NCBI RefSeq assembly: GCF_018100985.1 | Contig: NZ_JAGJEI010000011.1 | Span: forward strand, 62,001-126,000 | Source of the DNA: Pseudoalteromonas sp. MMG007 | GTDB taxonomy: Bacteria; Pseudomonadota; Gammaproteobacteria; Enterobacterales; Alteromonadaceae | Reading direction: 5' to 3' | DNA length: 64,000 nucleotides | Shown here: one piece after another, positions 17,684 through 26,717 of the stretch | Layout: each line of letters starts with the position of its first letter | Position numbering within the stretch: position 1 is the stretch's first letter | The notes under the pieces: model-generated | Database searches by the model: none | Seen by the model: only the letters and a program-made list of their open reading frames with translations | Told to the model about the DNA's origin: nothing | Made by a program: the position numbers and the translations under genes

Positions 17684-18586
17684 TTAGTGCGTATCCTTTA
17701 AGTGTGGCTCTTCTTCCAGTTCAATGTCTGGAGTATCTTCAATATCATTTGGGCTAATACACGCTGTAAATTCGGCGCCTAACAGCACAACAATCCAAGA
17801 TAAATAAACCCATACAAACAATATTGGAATAGTTGCTACTGCACCGTAAATTACTTCATAAGAAGGAAAGTGGCTTATATAAAGCGCAAACCCTTTTTTA
17901 GTTAACTCAAATAATATAGCCGCAAAAAGAGCGCCGGGTATAGCCGCTTTAATAGAAACAGGTGTATTAGGTACTAAGGTGTATAGCATTAAAAAACCAA
18001 TCATCGAAAAACCATAAGGCACCAGCTTTAACAAAAAGCCGCTAAACCCAGGTATTCCCTGATCAGCAAACGACACTAAAGATACAATATACGAAGTAAC
18101 ACCGATACTTGCGCCAAGTAGTACAGGTCCTAGGCTTAATACCATCCAATACACTGCAAAAGAGATCATCATTGGGCGCTTTTTCTTAATTCGCCAAATC
18201 CGGTTTAGCGTGGCATCAACATTACGGATAAGCAGCAATGCAATAGCCGCTAAAAAGCCAATACCTACTGCGGTCATTTGATTAGCATTACCCGCAAAAG
18301 AACTAATATGCTCTTTAATGACATCGGACGAAGTAGGCACAAAGTTAGTAAACAAAAAACTCTCTATTTCCATGCGAGTCGATTCAAACCCAGGAAACGC
18401 CGAAAAGATAGCGACACCTACTGCAATTAGCGGTATTAAAGAAAGTAGCGTTACGTAAGCAAGGTAACCTGCATTAACCGTTATTTGATCGTCTATACAT
18501 CGATTTATATATTGCATCCACCAGCCGGGTTGCTGGCGCATAAAGGACTTAACTTGCTGTTTGTAATAGGAGAGCTTATCATTCAT
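17684..18586 (-). CDS. yihY: YihY/BrkB family inner membrane protein
   Basis: A 300-residue integral membrane protein with about six hydrophobic segments (for example near residues 38-62, 105-125, 145-170, 190-210, 215-235 and 245-270). The cytoplasmic R-N-V-D-A-T-L-N-R-I-W-R segment is a signature of the UPF0761/YihY family. It was once annotated as ribonuclease BN, which is not supported; the function is unknown. The acidic C-terminal tail (I-E-D-T-P-D-I-E-L-E-E-E) is typical. First gene of the yihY-dtd unit. Confidence 0.92.
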   Translation of the reverse strand: MNDKLSYYKQQVKSFMRQQPGWWMQYINRCIDDQITVNAGYLAYVTLLSLIPLIAVGVAIFSAFPGFESTRMEIESFLFTNFVPTSSDVIKEHISSFAGNANQMTAVGIGFLAAIALLLIRNVDATLNRIWRIKKKRPMMISFAVYWMVLSLGPVLLGASIGVTSYIVSLVSFADQGIPGFSGFLLKLVPYGFSMIGFLMLYTLVPNTPVSIKAAIPGALFAAILFELTKKGFALYISHFPSYEVIYGAVATIPILFVWVYLSWIVVLLGAEFTACISPNDIEDTPDIELEEEPHLKDTH

Positions 18587-18671
18587 ACAATTGACTTGTG
18601 CTTATCGAGTTTTGATTATAATAGCAATCAGTACCACAATTTACAGCACTTACACGTAAATAGGGATCCAA

Positions 18672-19328
18672 ATGAAAAAACAAACACTACTCAGCGCGTC
18701 TATGCTTGCACTTACGTTGGCATTATCGGGCTGCCAATCAGCTTACTACTCTGCAATGGAAAAAGTAGGTGTTCACAAACGTGACATCCTTATTGACCGC
18801 GTAGAAGAAACTAAGGACTCACAAGAAGAGTCGCAAGAAGAATTTAAATCTGCGCTTGAACGCTTAACGACACTTATTGACTTTAATGGCGGCGAACTGC
18901 AAGACACTTATAACCAGTTAAATGACGACTATGAGTCGAGCTTAGCAGCGGCAAATGACGTATCAAACAACATTGATAAAGTAGAAGACGTAGCTGAGGC
19001 ACTATTTGACGAGTGGAGCGACGAGCTAGAGCAATATAAAAGTGCCTCACTTAAACGTGAAAGCAGTAAAAAGCTAGCCGCTACTCAGCGTCAATTTGGC
19101 CAGTTACTTAGCTCAATGCGCAGTGCAGAGAGCAAAATGGAGCCGGTATTAACGTCGCTACATGACAACGTTTTATATTTAAAACATAACTTAAATGCTC
19201 AAGCAGTAGCGGCAATAAAAGGTGAGTTCACCAACCTTAAACGTGATATTCAAGTACTCATGAATGACATGAACAAATCGATTGCCGATTCAAACAAGTT
19301 TATAGAGCAAATGAATAGCGCTGGCTAA
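18672..19328 (+). CDS. DUF2959 lipoprotein
   Basis: A 218-residue lipoprotein. The signal ends in the lipobox A-L-S-G-C21. The mature part starts Q-S-A-Y-Y-S-A-M-E-K-V-G-V-H-K-R-D-I-L, typical of the DUF2959 family, and is almost entirely helical with long acidic and basic coiled-coil-like stretches. The function is unknown; a periplasmic, membrane-anchored role is inferred. It is divergent from yihY (85 bp apart) and has its own terminator. Confidence 0.88.
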   Translation: MKKQTLLSASMLALTLALSGCQSAYYSAMEKVGVHKRDILIDRVEETKDSQEESQEEFKSALERLTTLIDFNGGELQDTYNQLNDDYESSLAAANDVSNNIDKVEDVAEALFDEWSDELEQYKSASLKRESSKKLAATQRQFGQLLSSMRSAESKMEPVLTSLHDNVLYLKHNLNAQAVAAIKGEFTNLKRDIQVLMNDMNKSIADSNKFIEQMNSAG

Positions 19329-19350
19329 TTACTTTAAACCCGCTTACTAA

Positions 19351-19374
19351 GCCTGCACCATTGCAGGCTTTTTT
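19351..19374 (+). terminator. Terminator of the DUF2959 gene
   Basis: GCCTGC / accatt / GCAGGC followed by TTTTTT, 22 nt after the stop. Confidence 0.93.
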
Positions 19375-19452
19375 GTTGTTACTTTTTGTTACCTTTGAAT
19401 TATTCGTTAATCTGCTGTTGTTGTTATACTTTTACAAAATAATAATTAAATT

Positions 19453-20550
19453 ATGACAATGAAACTAACCACTTTTAGCCTCATCACTACCTGTATGCTG
19501 CTGAGCGCGTGCCACACACCCAATCAAATTGAAGTAATTGCAGGGGAAGATACTATTACTCCACTGCATCAAGATGGCAAGCGTAAAGGACGCTTTCATA
19601 ATCTTTATCCTGGTAAAAAAACTTACCCGACTACCTGCGAAGCCGACTGCTATCCAATGAGTCCTAAACTACAGTGCGAAACAGGCAGTGAAAACTGCCA
19701 ATATATCGCTGAGCAAGTAGCGCCACAATTAAATACCGGATACACAGTGCGCTGGCTTGGCCATGCCGGATTTATGATCCGCACGCCTAACGGGGAACAA
19801 ATAGTATTTGACCCGGTTAAGGAGCAGTATGACTCACCTGTTGATTTAGCCTTTAGATTAGCTTCAGGGTTTTACAGGCAGCCCGGCGATTGGCTAACAA
19901 AAAGTGAACTTGAAAACTTAGACGCTGTGATGTACTCGCATATTCATTACGATCATTTTAATAAAGCCGATATAGAGGAGCTCGGTAATAAACCCCGCTA
20001 TTTAACCCCACTGGGTATGGCCGACAACTTCCCTACTGGCGGGTTTAATATTAGCGAAATGGCTTGGTATGCAAAAACAAATATTAACGATTTAACTATT
20101 CATGCCTTACCTGCTCACCACTTTAGTAGCCGAGTAATAGTGCCCTTTATTTACGAAGACAACGATAAAGATCTGTGGAATGGCTGGTTGCTTGAGCAAA
20201 ATAACAAAACCTTATTTTTTGCCGGCGATACCGGCTACTCAAAGCACTTTAAAGACATTCAACAAAAATATGGTGATGTGGACATATGCTTAATGCCAAT
20301 AGCGTCTTATTACAGTGAAGAGAGCCCTGATTGGTATCGATACGTGCACACAACGCCAGAGGATGCACTAAACGCCGCAAACGATCTTAACTGTAGAGTA
20401 ATGATACCGTGGGGATATGGTAACTCGAGTTGGAAAATGGGCGACCATACTAGCCACTCTGCCTTACTACGCCTATTACATATGGTAGAAAAAATGGATG
20501 CTAAAACACCCTTGTATATTTTAAACGAAGGCGAAAGTATTTCACTGTAA
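19453..20550 (+). CDS. MBL-fold metallo-hydrolase lipoprotein (NAPE-PLD-like)
   Basis: A 365-residue predicted lipoprotein; the lipobox L-L-S-A-C20 follows a short hydrophobic signal. The metallo-beta-lactamase domain starts near residue 95. Metal ligands are H163-x-H165-x-D167-H168 (S-H-I-H-Y-D-H-F), a His in A-H-H-F-S-S-R, the Asp of F-A-G-D-T-G-Y and a C-terminal His. The L-G-H-A-G-F-M-I start and the R-x-P-G-D-W insert resemble the N-acyl-phosphatidylethanolamine phospholipase D/UlaG-like branch. A phospholipid or lactone substrate at the cell envelope is possible but not shown. Several Cys residues (62, 66, 75, 82) in the N-terminal segment could form disulfides. Confidence 0.82.
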   Translation: MTMKLTTFSLITTCMLLSACHTPNQIEVIAGEDTITPLHQDGKRKGRFHNLYPGKKTYPTTCEADCYPMSPKLQCETGSENCQYIAEQVAPQLNTGYTVRWLGHAGFMIRTPNGEQIVFDPVKEQYDSPVDLAFRLASGFYRQPGDWLTKSELENLDAVMYSHIHYDHFNKADIEELGNKPRYLTPLGMADNFPTGGFNISEMAWYAKTNINDLTIHALPAHHFSSRVIVPFIYEDNDKDLWNGWLLEQNNKTLFFAGDTGYSKHFKDIQQKYGDVDICLMPIASYYSEESPDWYRYVHTTPEDALNAANDLNCRVMIPWGYGNSSWKMGDHTSHSALLRLLHMVEKMDAKTPLYILNEGESISL

Positions 20551-20612
20551 CTCCTTGCTTAACTGCTTTAGGATGATTGTTATATCAATATAAATAATAA
20601 ATTGAGAAATTC

Positions 20613-21344
20613 ATGAAAAAACAAGCATTAGCGATAAGCTGTTTATTAAGTGCTCCGGTAATGGCTATTGATGTTGAATACACTACAACCCCTATTACTA
20701 TAGATGGTGTATCAGAAAGCGCCTGGGATAAAGCAGCTTGGCATGACATGCCATATTTAATGGATGGTACACTGCCATCATCAGACGCCGACTTTAAAGG
20801 CCGCTATCGCTTATTATGGGATGAAAACTATTTATATCTACAAGCCGATATTAGTGATGATGTATTAATAGATACGCACCCAGACCCAACTGTAAAATAC
20901 TGGGATGACGACGCGCTAGAAATATTTATAGACAGTGATGCATCCGGTGGAAACCATCAATTTAATCACACTGCTTTGGCGTACCATATCGGCCTTGATA
21001 ACCAAGCCGCCGATTATGGCCCTGATAAAAAAGCGCACTTGTATACTGACCACCTAGTCAGTAACTGGAAGCGCAATACCACCGCGCCTTACAACATCAC
21101 ATGGGAAGTAGCCATAAAGCTCTACCCAAATGATTATAAAGAAGGCGCTGTAAACACCCCACTTACGCTTAGAGAAAAACAAGTTATTGGCTTTATGCTA
21201 GCGTATTGCGATAACGATGGTAGCGACGTGCGCGAGCACTTTATGGGTTCGCACGAAGTACAGCCAGTAAATGGCGACAGAAACCGTGGATTTATAGACG
21301 CCGACGTATTTGGCAAAATCACCCTGCTGCCAAAAAGTAAGTAG
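20613..21344 (+). CDS. Secreted carbohydrate-binding family 9-like protein
   Basis: 243 residues with a signal peptide (cleavage about V-M-A|I-D, residue 18). The remainder is a single CBM9-like beta-sandwich. Typical features are I-D-G-V-x-E-x-A-W-D-K-A near the N-terminus, L-L-W-D-E-N-Y-L-Y-L-Q-A-D-I-S-D, and W-D-D-D-A-L-E-I-F-I-D with its Asp cluster. The family binds sugars or works as a stand-alone periplasmic domain. No enzyme domain is attached. It is a monocistronic gene beside the MBL lipoprotein. Confidence 0.85.
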   Translation: MKKQALAISCLLSAPVMAIDVEYTTTPITIDGVSESAWDKAAWHDMPYLMDGTLPSSDADFKGRYRLLWDENYLYLQADISDDVLIDTHPDPTVKYWDDDALEIFIDSDASGGNHQFNHTALAYHIGLDNQAADYGPDKKAHLYTDHLVSNWKRNTTAPYNITWEVAIKLYPNDYKEGAVNTPLTLREKQVIGFMLAYCDNDGSDVREHFMGSHEVQPVNGDRNRGFIDADVFGKITLLPKSK

Positions 21345-21369
21345 CCCACACCAATAAATAATTAAGTAG

Positions 21370-21396
21370 GTTGGGTTGAGCACAGCGAAACCCAAC
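21370..21396. repeat. Short palindromic intergenic repeat
   Basis: GTTGGGTT and AACCCAAC (8-bp arms) flank an 11-nt centre containing GAGCACAGCG. The unit resembles a short palindromic sequence I have seen scattered in many proteobacterial genomes between genes. Only this copy is in the window. It could be a REP-like element or a weak terminator for the CBM9 gene. Confidence 0.55.
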
Positions 21397-21430
21397 GAAA
21401 AAACACCCTATCAAAGAATAACTTTATTTA

Positions 21431-22096
21431 TTATTTTAATTGGTTACGCAAAGAAATTTTCTTAATAAGTTCTGGAAGTTGTGTGGCTAATTTATGAATT
21501 TGCTTTAAATGAGCTGAAATTATTTCTCGTTTCTCTTCATTATAACCACCACCTATAATCGATTTACCGGACTTAAGTACTAAAGAAGAAAATACAATTT
21601 CAGAAGCATGGCTATAACCATTATAGAAATCTTTAGCTTGTTTCAGCCAACCTTTTCCCGATGTAACGCCTAACACGCTTGCATTTTTTACTACTAAATC
21701 AATTGATAAGTGTGCTTTAGTGAAGGCATCTTTATTTAAATAGCCAGAATAAAAATCTATTTCTTTTTGTTGTTTACCACGACCAACTTTTAATCTTACT
21801 GGGGATGAAAGCAAGATAGACATACAGAGAGATTCATAAGATATTCTCATCGTATTCCCAGCGGCATTAATATGTCCTTCGGCTAATAATCTCAATGAAG
21901 TAACAGAAGTCTCTAAAGACAAGAATACATATTCTTGAACCCACTTAAATTTAGGGTTCTCATTTGTTAGTATGAAATTTTTAAAAGCGGTCTCACAAGT
22001 ATTTAAATGTTTCAAAATCTGAATTACATCAATCTCAAAATCAGATTTAAAACCTGCAATAGCTCTATCACCTAAAACTATTTCATCAAGTTCCAT
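21431..22096 (-). CDS. Hypothetical protein, unrecognised
   Basis: A 221-residue soluble, mostly helical protein that I cannot place in a family. I used the ATG at 22096, which has GGGAG 5 nt upstream, rather than the ATG 12 nt earlier, which has no ribosome binding site. No signal peptide or membrane segment was seen. The middle part (Y-E-S-L-C-M-S-I-L-L, N-A-A-G-N-T-M-R-I) resembles the helical repeats of AbiV-like or HEPN-like proteins only vaguely. It lies alone between the CBM9 gene and the typA terminator, next to a palindromic repeat, which fits a recent insertion into an otherwise conserved neighbourhood. Confidence 0.65.
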   Translation of the reverse strand: MELDEIVLGDRAIAGFKSDFEIDVIQILKHLNTCETAFKNFILTNENPKFKWVQEYVFLSLETSVTSLRLLAEGHINAAGNTMRISYESLCMSILLSSPVRLKVGRGKQQKEIDFYSGYLNKDAFTKAHLSIDLVVKNASVLGVTSGKGWLKQAKDFYNGYSHASEIVFSSLVLKSGKSIIGGGYNEEKREIISAHLKQIHKLATQLPELIKKISLRNQLK

Positions 22097-22202
22097 AATA
22101 ACTCCCATAGCAATTTAGCAGCGTATTCTTAGAAATAATACTTTGTTTCTAAAAGCGACTCTAGCCTTGACTTTAAAGTTTCGAGATGTTTTATCAAACA
22201 CA

Positions 22203-22238
22203 AAAAAGCCGCTGTATTTTGCAATACAGCGGCTTTTA
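22203..22238 (-). terminator. typA terminator
   Basis: A 15-16-bp stem (AAAAGCCGCTGTATT with its complement) around a TTGC loop, with A/T tracts on both sides, 24 nt beyond the typA stop. Confidence 0.93.
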
Positions 22239-22262
22239 AAATCATTTTTCTAAATTAATAGA

Positions 22263-24086
22263 TTATGACTTAGGAGCACGACCCGCACGTTTACGCTCAT
22301 TCTCAGTTAAATGACGTTTACGAATACGAATGTTCTCAGGTGTAACTTCTACTAGCTCATCATCAGCAATAAACTCAAGCGCTTGCTCAAGTGAATAGTT
22401 CAGATGCGGTGTAAGTGTTTGTGCTTCATCTGTACCAGATGCACGAACGTTAGTAAGTTGCTTACCTTTAAGTGCGTTAACTGTAAGGTCGTTATCACGG
22501 CTATGAATACCGATAACCATACCTTCATAAACTTCAACACCGTGACCGATGAATAAACGGCCGCGCTCTTGTAAGTTAAATAATGCGTTAGTAAGTGCTT
22601 TACCTGTTGCATTTGCAATCATTACGCCGTTCTTACGAACACCTAGCTCACCACCTTTGTGCGGACCGTAGTGATCGAACGTGTGGTAAAGTAAGCCAGA
22701 ACCAGACGTTAATGTCATGAACTCAGTTTGGAAACCGATTAAGCCACGGCTTGGGATCATAAAGTCCATACGCATACGGCCTTTACCATCTGGTGCCATG
22801 TCAGTAAGCTCACCTTTACGAAGACCAATTTGCTCCATGATAGAACCTTGGTGCTCTTCTTCACAGTCAATAGTTAGTGTTTCATATGGTTCTTCTAACA
22901 CGCCATCAACAGTACGTAAGATTACTTCTGGACGAGATACAGCTAACTCGTAACCTTCACGACGCATGTTCTCGATTAAGATACCTAGGTGTAATTCACC
23001 ACGACCTGATACGCGGAAGCTATCTGGGTTGTCAGTATCTGCAACACGAAGTGCTACGTTGTGCACTAATTCTTTGTCTAAACGCTCACGAATATTACGT
23101 GATGTTACAAACTTACCTTCTTTACCACAAAAAGGAGAGTTGTTTACAGAGAACGTCATTGTTACTGTCGGCTCATCAACACTTAGTGGTGGCAATGCTT
23201 CAACGTTGTTAGGACAACAAAGCGTATCTGAAATCTTAAGCTCGCCTAGACCTGTTACAGTAACGATGTTACCAGCATAAGCTTTATCAGTATCGATACG
23301 CTCAAGGCCTAAGTAGCTTTGTACTGAACCAATTTTACCGTTACGAGTTGTGCCATCAGCACTGATAACCGTAACTTGTTGGTTAGTCTCAACAGAACCG
23401 CGTTTAATACGGCCAATACCAATTACACCTTTATACGAGTTGTAATCAAGCTGAGAGATTTGCATTTGGAAGTCACCTTCAGGATCTGCATCCGGTGGTG
23501 ATACTTCGTCAACGATCATCTTAAACATAGGTTCCATGTTATCTGATGGCTCGTCTAAATCTAGCGTTGCCCAACCATTAATAGCTGATGCGTAGATTAC
23601 TTTAAAGTCTAACTGTTCGTCAGTTGCACCAAGATTGTCGAATAAATCAAAGATTTGATCCATAACCCAATCTGGGCGTGCACCTGGCTTATCAATTTTA
23701 TTGATAACGACGATTGGCTTTAAGCCTTGCGCGAATGCCTTTTGCGTAACGAAACGCGTTTGTGGCATTGGACCTTCTTGAGCATCAACAAGTAATAATA
23801 CTGAGTCAGCCATCGAAAGTACGCGTTCAACTTCACCACCGAAATCGGCGTGTCCCGGGGTATCTACGATATTGATATGGTAGTCTTTCCAAGAGATAGC
23901 TGTGTTTTTAGCTAAAATGGTAATACCACGTTCTTTCTCAATGTCGTTTGAGTCCATCACACGCTCTTCGTTACCGCCGCGTGTTTCTAATGTACCTGAT
24001 TGCTCAAGTAGTTTGTCAACCAATGTTGTTTTACCGTGGTCAACGTGCGCGATAATCGCTATATTTCTTAACTGTTCGATGCTCAT
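22263..24086 (-). CDS. typA: Translational GTPase TypA/BipA
   Basis: A ribosome-binding GTPase of the EF-G/LepA class, important for 50S assembly at low temperature and stress adaptation. G1 is A-H-V-D-H-G-K-T-T near residue 12, G3 is D-T-P-G-H-A-D-F and G4 is N-K-I-D. The C-terminal part has the BipA-specific R-G-L-I-G-F-Q and the R-K-R-H-L end. The frame extends upstream to 24137, but the ATG at 24086 gives [10 protein letters not shown] and 607 residues, the E. coli length, so I placed the start there. It is divergent from glnA, as in E. coli. Confidence 0.97.
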   Translation of the reverse strand: MSIEQLRNIAIIAHVDHGKTTLVDKLLEQSGTLETRGGNEERVMDSNDIEKERGITILAKNTAISWKDYHINIVDTPGHADFGGEVERVLSMADSVLLLVDAQEGPMPQTRFVTQKAFAQGLKPIVVINKIDKPGARPDWVMDQIFDLFDNLGATDEQLDFKVIYASAINGWATLDLDEPSDNMEPMFKMIVDEVSPPDADPEGDFQMQISQLDYNSYKGVIGIGRIKRGSVETNQQVTVISADGTTRNGKIGSVQSYLGLERIDTDKAYAGNIVTVTGLGELKISDTLCCPNNVEALPPLSVDEPTVTMTFSVNNSPFCGKEGKFVTSRNIRERLDKELVHNVALRVADTDNPDSFRVSGRGELHLGILIENMRREGYELAVSRPEVILRTVDGVLEEPYETLTIDCEEEHQGSIMEQIGLRKGELTDMAPDGKGRMRMDFMIPSRGLIGFQTEFMTLTSGSGLLYHTFDHYGPHKGGELGVRKNGVMIANATGKALTNALFNLQERGRLFIGHGVEVYEGMVIGIHSRDNDLTVNALKGKQLTNVRASGTDEAQTLTPHLNYSLEQALEFIADDELVEVTPENIRIRKRHLTENERKRAGRAPKS

Positions 24087-24443
24087 ATTTTTACTCAGAG
24101 AAATTAAATTCTCATTGATCCTGCAAGATCTACGCACTCATCCACGCTTTCGCGAGATGTCCCAGCATAGGATTTAAAAGGGCGCATATTATCCCTCATT
24201 AATGGTATGGATGAAAGTTTATCCAATATAAATTTGAAAACTTTCTCAATAATTTTACTAAGTATCTGTTTTTTATATGACAATTATATGAATTAAATTT
24301 CAGTTATTTTTTAAAAAACAGCATTTTTTGCTATTTGAGAGATATTTTTGGCACTCTTTTGCATTTAGGTTATGCTAATTCCAAGCGATTAAATTAGCAG
24401 CAAATTACACCCTGTAAATTTTGCACCAAAAGGGATTTTTTAC

Positions 24444-24458
24444 GCACCAACTTGGTGC
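24444..24458 (+). promoter_or_regulatory. NtrC-binding site upstream of glnA
   Basis: GCACCAACTTGGTGC is a perfect match to the NtrC box GCACCA-N3-TGGTGC and differs by one central base from the E. coli glnA site as I remember it. It lies about 90-105 bp upstream of the start expected from the sigma-54 element, a usual enhancer distance. A half-site (GCACCAAAAGG) occurs 21 bp further upstream. Confidence 0.85.
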
Positions 24459-24521
24459 TTTTGCATATTCCATTTTGATGCAACTATAATTTTTCAATTC
24501 ATAAACAGCTAGTTACAATCA

Positions 24522-24537
24522 TGGCACAAAATCAGCT
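24522..24537 (+). promoter_or_regulatory. Sigma-54 promoter of glnA
   Basis: TGGCAC-AAAAT-CAGCT. The GG (24523-24524) and GC (24535-24536) have the 10-bp separation required for -24/-12 recognition by RpoN. The -12 half deviates from TTGCW in the same manner as the E. coli glnAp2 element. The start would lie near 24548, 46 nt before the glnA ATG. The rest of the gap back to 24087 is AT-rich and shows no gene. Confidence 0.78.
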
Positions 24538-24593
24538 TACTAATTACCAAAGCAATTATGCAGCAATAATAAAACCCAATAGTTGGAGGACAC

Positions 24594-26000
24594 ATGTCAC
24601 AATCGGTTTTAGATTTTATTAAAGAAAATGACGTTAAGTTCATTGATTTACGCTTTACTGACACTAAGGGTAAAGAACAACATGTATCTATTCCTCATCA
24701 CCAAGTTGATGAAGACTTTTTTGAAGACGGTAAAATGTTCGACGGTTCTTCAATTGCAGGCTGGAAAGGCATTAACGAATCAGACATGGTGCTAATGCCT
24801 GTACCTGAGTCTGTAAAATTAGACCCATTCACAGAAGAAACAACACTAATCGTTCGTTGTGATGTTGTAGAGCCTTCTACACTACAAGGTTATGAGCGTG
24901 ATCCACGTTCTGTTGCAAAACGCGCTGAAGACTACATGCGCTCTACTGGTATTGCAGATACTGTATTATTTGGCCCAGAGCCAGAGTTTTTCTTATTTGA
25001 CGATGTTAAATACAAATCAGACATGTCAGGTTCTATGTACAAAATTGATGCTGTAGAAGCAGCATGGAACTCAGATAAAGATTACGAAGGCGGCAATACT
25101 GGCCACCGTCCTGGTGTTAAAGGCGGTTACTTCCCTTGTTCACCAGTTGATTCTTCACAAGATTGGCGCTCAGCTACCTGTTTAGTTCTTGAAGAATTAG
25201 GCCAAGTGGTAGAAGCACATCACCATGAAGTAGCAACAGCAGGTCAAAACGAAATCGCTACTCGCTTTAATACAATGGTATTAAAAGCAGATGAAATCCA
25301 AGAGATGAAATATGTTATTCATAACATGGCTCACCTTTACGGAAAAACAGCTACATTTATGCCTAAACCTGTTGTCGGTGATAATGGTTCTGGTATGCAC
25401 TGTCACCAGTCTTTAGCTAAAGACGGTGTAAACTTATTTGCTGGCGACAAGTACGGTGGTCTTTCAGAAGACGCGCTTTACTACATTGGCGGTATTATTA
25501 AACATGCTAAAGCAATTAACGCTTTTGCAAACGCCTCTACTAACTCGTACAAACGTTTAGTACCAGGCTTTGAAGCACCAGTAATGCTTGCATACTCTGC
25601 ACGTAACCGTTCTGCTTCAATCCGTATTCCAGTGGTTCCTTCTGAAAAAGGTCGTCGTATTGAAGTACGCTTCCCAGATCCAACAGCTAACCCATACCTT
25701 GCTTTCTCAGCAATGCTTATGGCTGGCCTTGACGGTATCAAAAACAAGATCCACCCTGGCGATGCAATGGATAAAGATTTATACGACCTGCCAGCTGAAG
25801 AAGCGGCAGAGATCCCAACTGTTGCAGCGTCACTTGACGAAGCACTATCTGCACTTAGCGCAGACCGTGAATTCTTAACGCAAGGTGGTGTATTCACTGA
25901 TGACTTAATTGACGCTTACATTGGTCTTAAGTCTCAAGAAGTTGAAAAGCTTAACATGACAACTCACCCAGTTGAGTTCGAAATGTACTACAGCTGCTAA
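24594..26000 (+). CDS. glnA: Glutamine synthetase type I
   Basis: 468 residues; ATP-dependent glutamine formation from glutamate and ammonia, as a cytoplasmic dodecamer. It matches GSI-beta throughout: D-G-S-S-I-A-G-W, the metal-ligand [17 protein letters not shown], and the adenylylation tyrosine in D-L-Y-D-L-P near residue 397, so control by GlnE is expected. GGAGG lies 4 nt before the ATG. Transcription from a sigma-54 promoter with an NtrC box links it to the ntrBC genes downstream. A strong terminator separates it from the DUF4124 gene. Confidence 0.98.
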   Translation: MSQSVLDFIKENDVKFIDLRFTDTKGKEQHVSIPHHQVDEDFFEDGKMFDGSSIAGWKGINESDMVLMPVPESVKLDPFTEETTLIVRCDVVEPSTLQGYERDPRSVAKRAEDYMRSTGIADTVLFGPEPEFFLFDDVKYKSDMSGSMYKIDAVEAAWNSDKDYEGGNTGHRPGVKGGYFPCSPVDSSQDWRSATCLVLEELGQVVEAHHHEVATAGQNEIATRFNTMVLKADEIQEMKYVIHNMAHLYGKTATFMPKPVVGDNGSGMHCHQSLAKDGVNLFAGDKYGGLSEDALYYIGGIIKHAKAINAFANASTNSYKRLVPGFEAPVMLAYSARNRSASIRIPVVPSEKGRRIEVRFPDPTANPYLAFSAMLMAGLDGIKNKIHPGDAMDKDLYDLPAEEAAEIPTVAASLDEALSALSADREFLTQGGVFTDDLIDAYIGLKSQEVEKLNMTTHPVEFEMYYSC

Positions 26001-26027
26001 TTTAGCTGTTAAAAAATGTGTGTTCTC

Positions 26028-26050
26028 AAGCCCGCTTTGCGGGCTTTTTT
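26028..26050 (+). terminator. glnA terminator
   Basis: CCCGC / TTT / GCGGG with an AAG/CTT extension and six T, 28 nt after the glnA stop. Confidence 0.93.
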
Positions 26051-26111
26051 AATGGTAAAATTTATAAACTCCACTAGAGTTAAGTTACCGATAAAAATGC
26101 AGGGCTGCAGA

Positions 26112-26633
26112 GTGAATAACAAGATTTTATCACTATTAATTTCTTTAGGATTAAGTGATTATAGTTATGCGGGTGAAAAGAAAATATACGCATGGAAAGA
26201 TAAAAATGGCGTATTAGTGTTCTCTGACACACCCCACAAAGGCGCTACTGAGGTAAAGCTCACAAGTCAAAATCTTAATATGCCTGCACCTAGTAATAAC
26301 GTTTTTAACGAGCCAACCCAACCTCAGCAAGCGGCGTTTAAAATTGCCATTTCCTCGCCTGAGCATAACCAAACTATACGTGAAAATACCGGTAGTGTTT
26401 ATGTTACTAGCCGAATAACTCCACGCTTTGAAAGTGGTTTTACTATTCAACTTTTTATTGATGGCAAAGCGAGTGGTCCCTCGAGTGATAGCTCAACCTT
26501 TGCAATCAGAAATGTAGAAAGAGGCGAGCACACACTTCAACTAAAACTGTTTAACAGTAAAAACCAAATTATTGCCACTAGCCAGCCATGTATATTTTTT
26601 ATGCATCGAAAAGGGTTAAACCTTGGCAAGTAA
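26112..26633 (+). CDS. DUF4124 domain periplasmic protein
   Basis: 173 residues from a GTG start. Upstream codons in the same frame cross the glnA terminator; the GTG at 26112 has AGGG about 8 nt upstream and opens a plausible Sec signal (N-N-K-I-L-S-L-L-I-S-L-G-L). The mature N-terminus K-I-Y-A-W-K-D-K-N-G-V-L-V-F-S-D-T-P is the DUF4124 signature. The C-terminal half looks like an Ig-like beta domain (L-F-I-D-G-K-A-S-G-P). The function is unknown. It sits between glnA and ntrB; the link to nitrogen control may be positional only. Another DUF4124 protein is at 35199. Confidence 0.82.
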   Translation: MNNKILSLLISLGLSDYSYAGEKKIYAWKDKNGVLVFSDTPHKGATEVKLTSQNLNMPAPSNNVFNEPTQPQQAAFKIAISSPEHNQTIRENTGSVYVTSRITPRFESGFTIQLFIDGKASGPSSDSSTFAIRNVERGEHTLQLKLFNSKNQIIATSQPCIFFMHRKGLNLGK

Positions 26634-26698
26634 ACTGTGGCTTTACTTAATAGGTGCTGTAGGTATTTGAGTGAAATGACTTGCTTTTACATACCAAC

Positions 26699-26713
26699 GC
26701 ACTAAAGTGGTGC
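26699..26713 (+). promoter_or_regulatory. NtrC-binding site at the ntrB start
   Basis: GCACTAAAGTGGTGC matches the NtrC consensus with one mismatch (GCACTA for GCACCA). It ends 4 nt before the ntrB ATG, so it covers the ribosome binding region of the DNA. A bound NtrC here would block transcription entering ntrB, comparable in logic to the NtrC operator at the E. coli glnL promoter. Confidence 0.72.
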
Positions 26714-26717
26714 ATTC

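Noticed and set aside
18485..18784. 99-codon plus-strand frame across the yihY/DUF2959 gap
   Set aside because: It overlaps the starts of two convincing genes and has no signature.
24349..24363. TGGCAC-TCTTTTGCA resembling a second sigma-54 promoter upstream of glnA
   Set aside because: The GG and GC elements are one base too close, and the site lies upstream of the NtrC box rather than downstream.
25481..25897. 138-codon antisense frame inside glnA
   Set aside because: A low-complexity Ser/Ala-rich shadow of glnA codons on the complementary strand.
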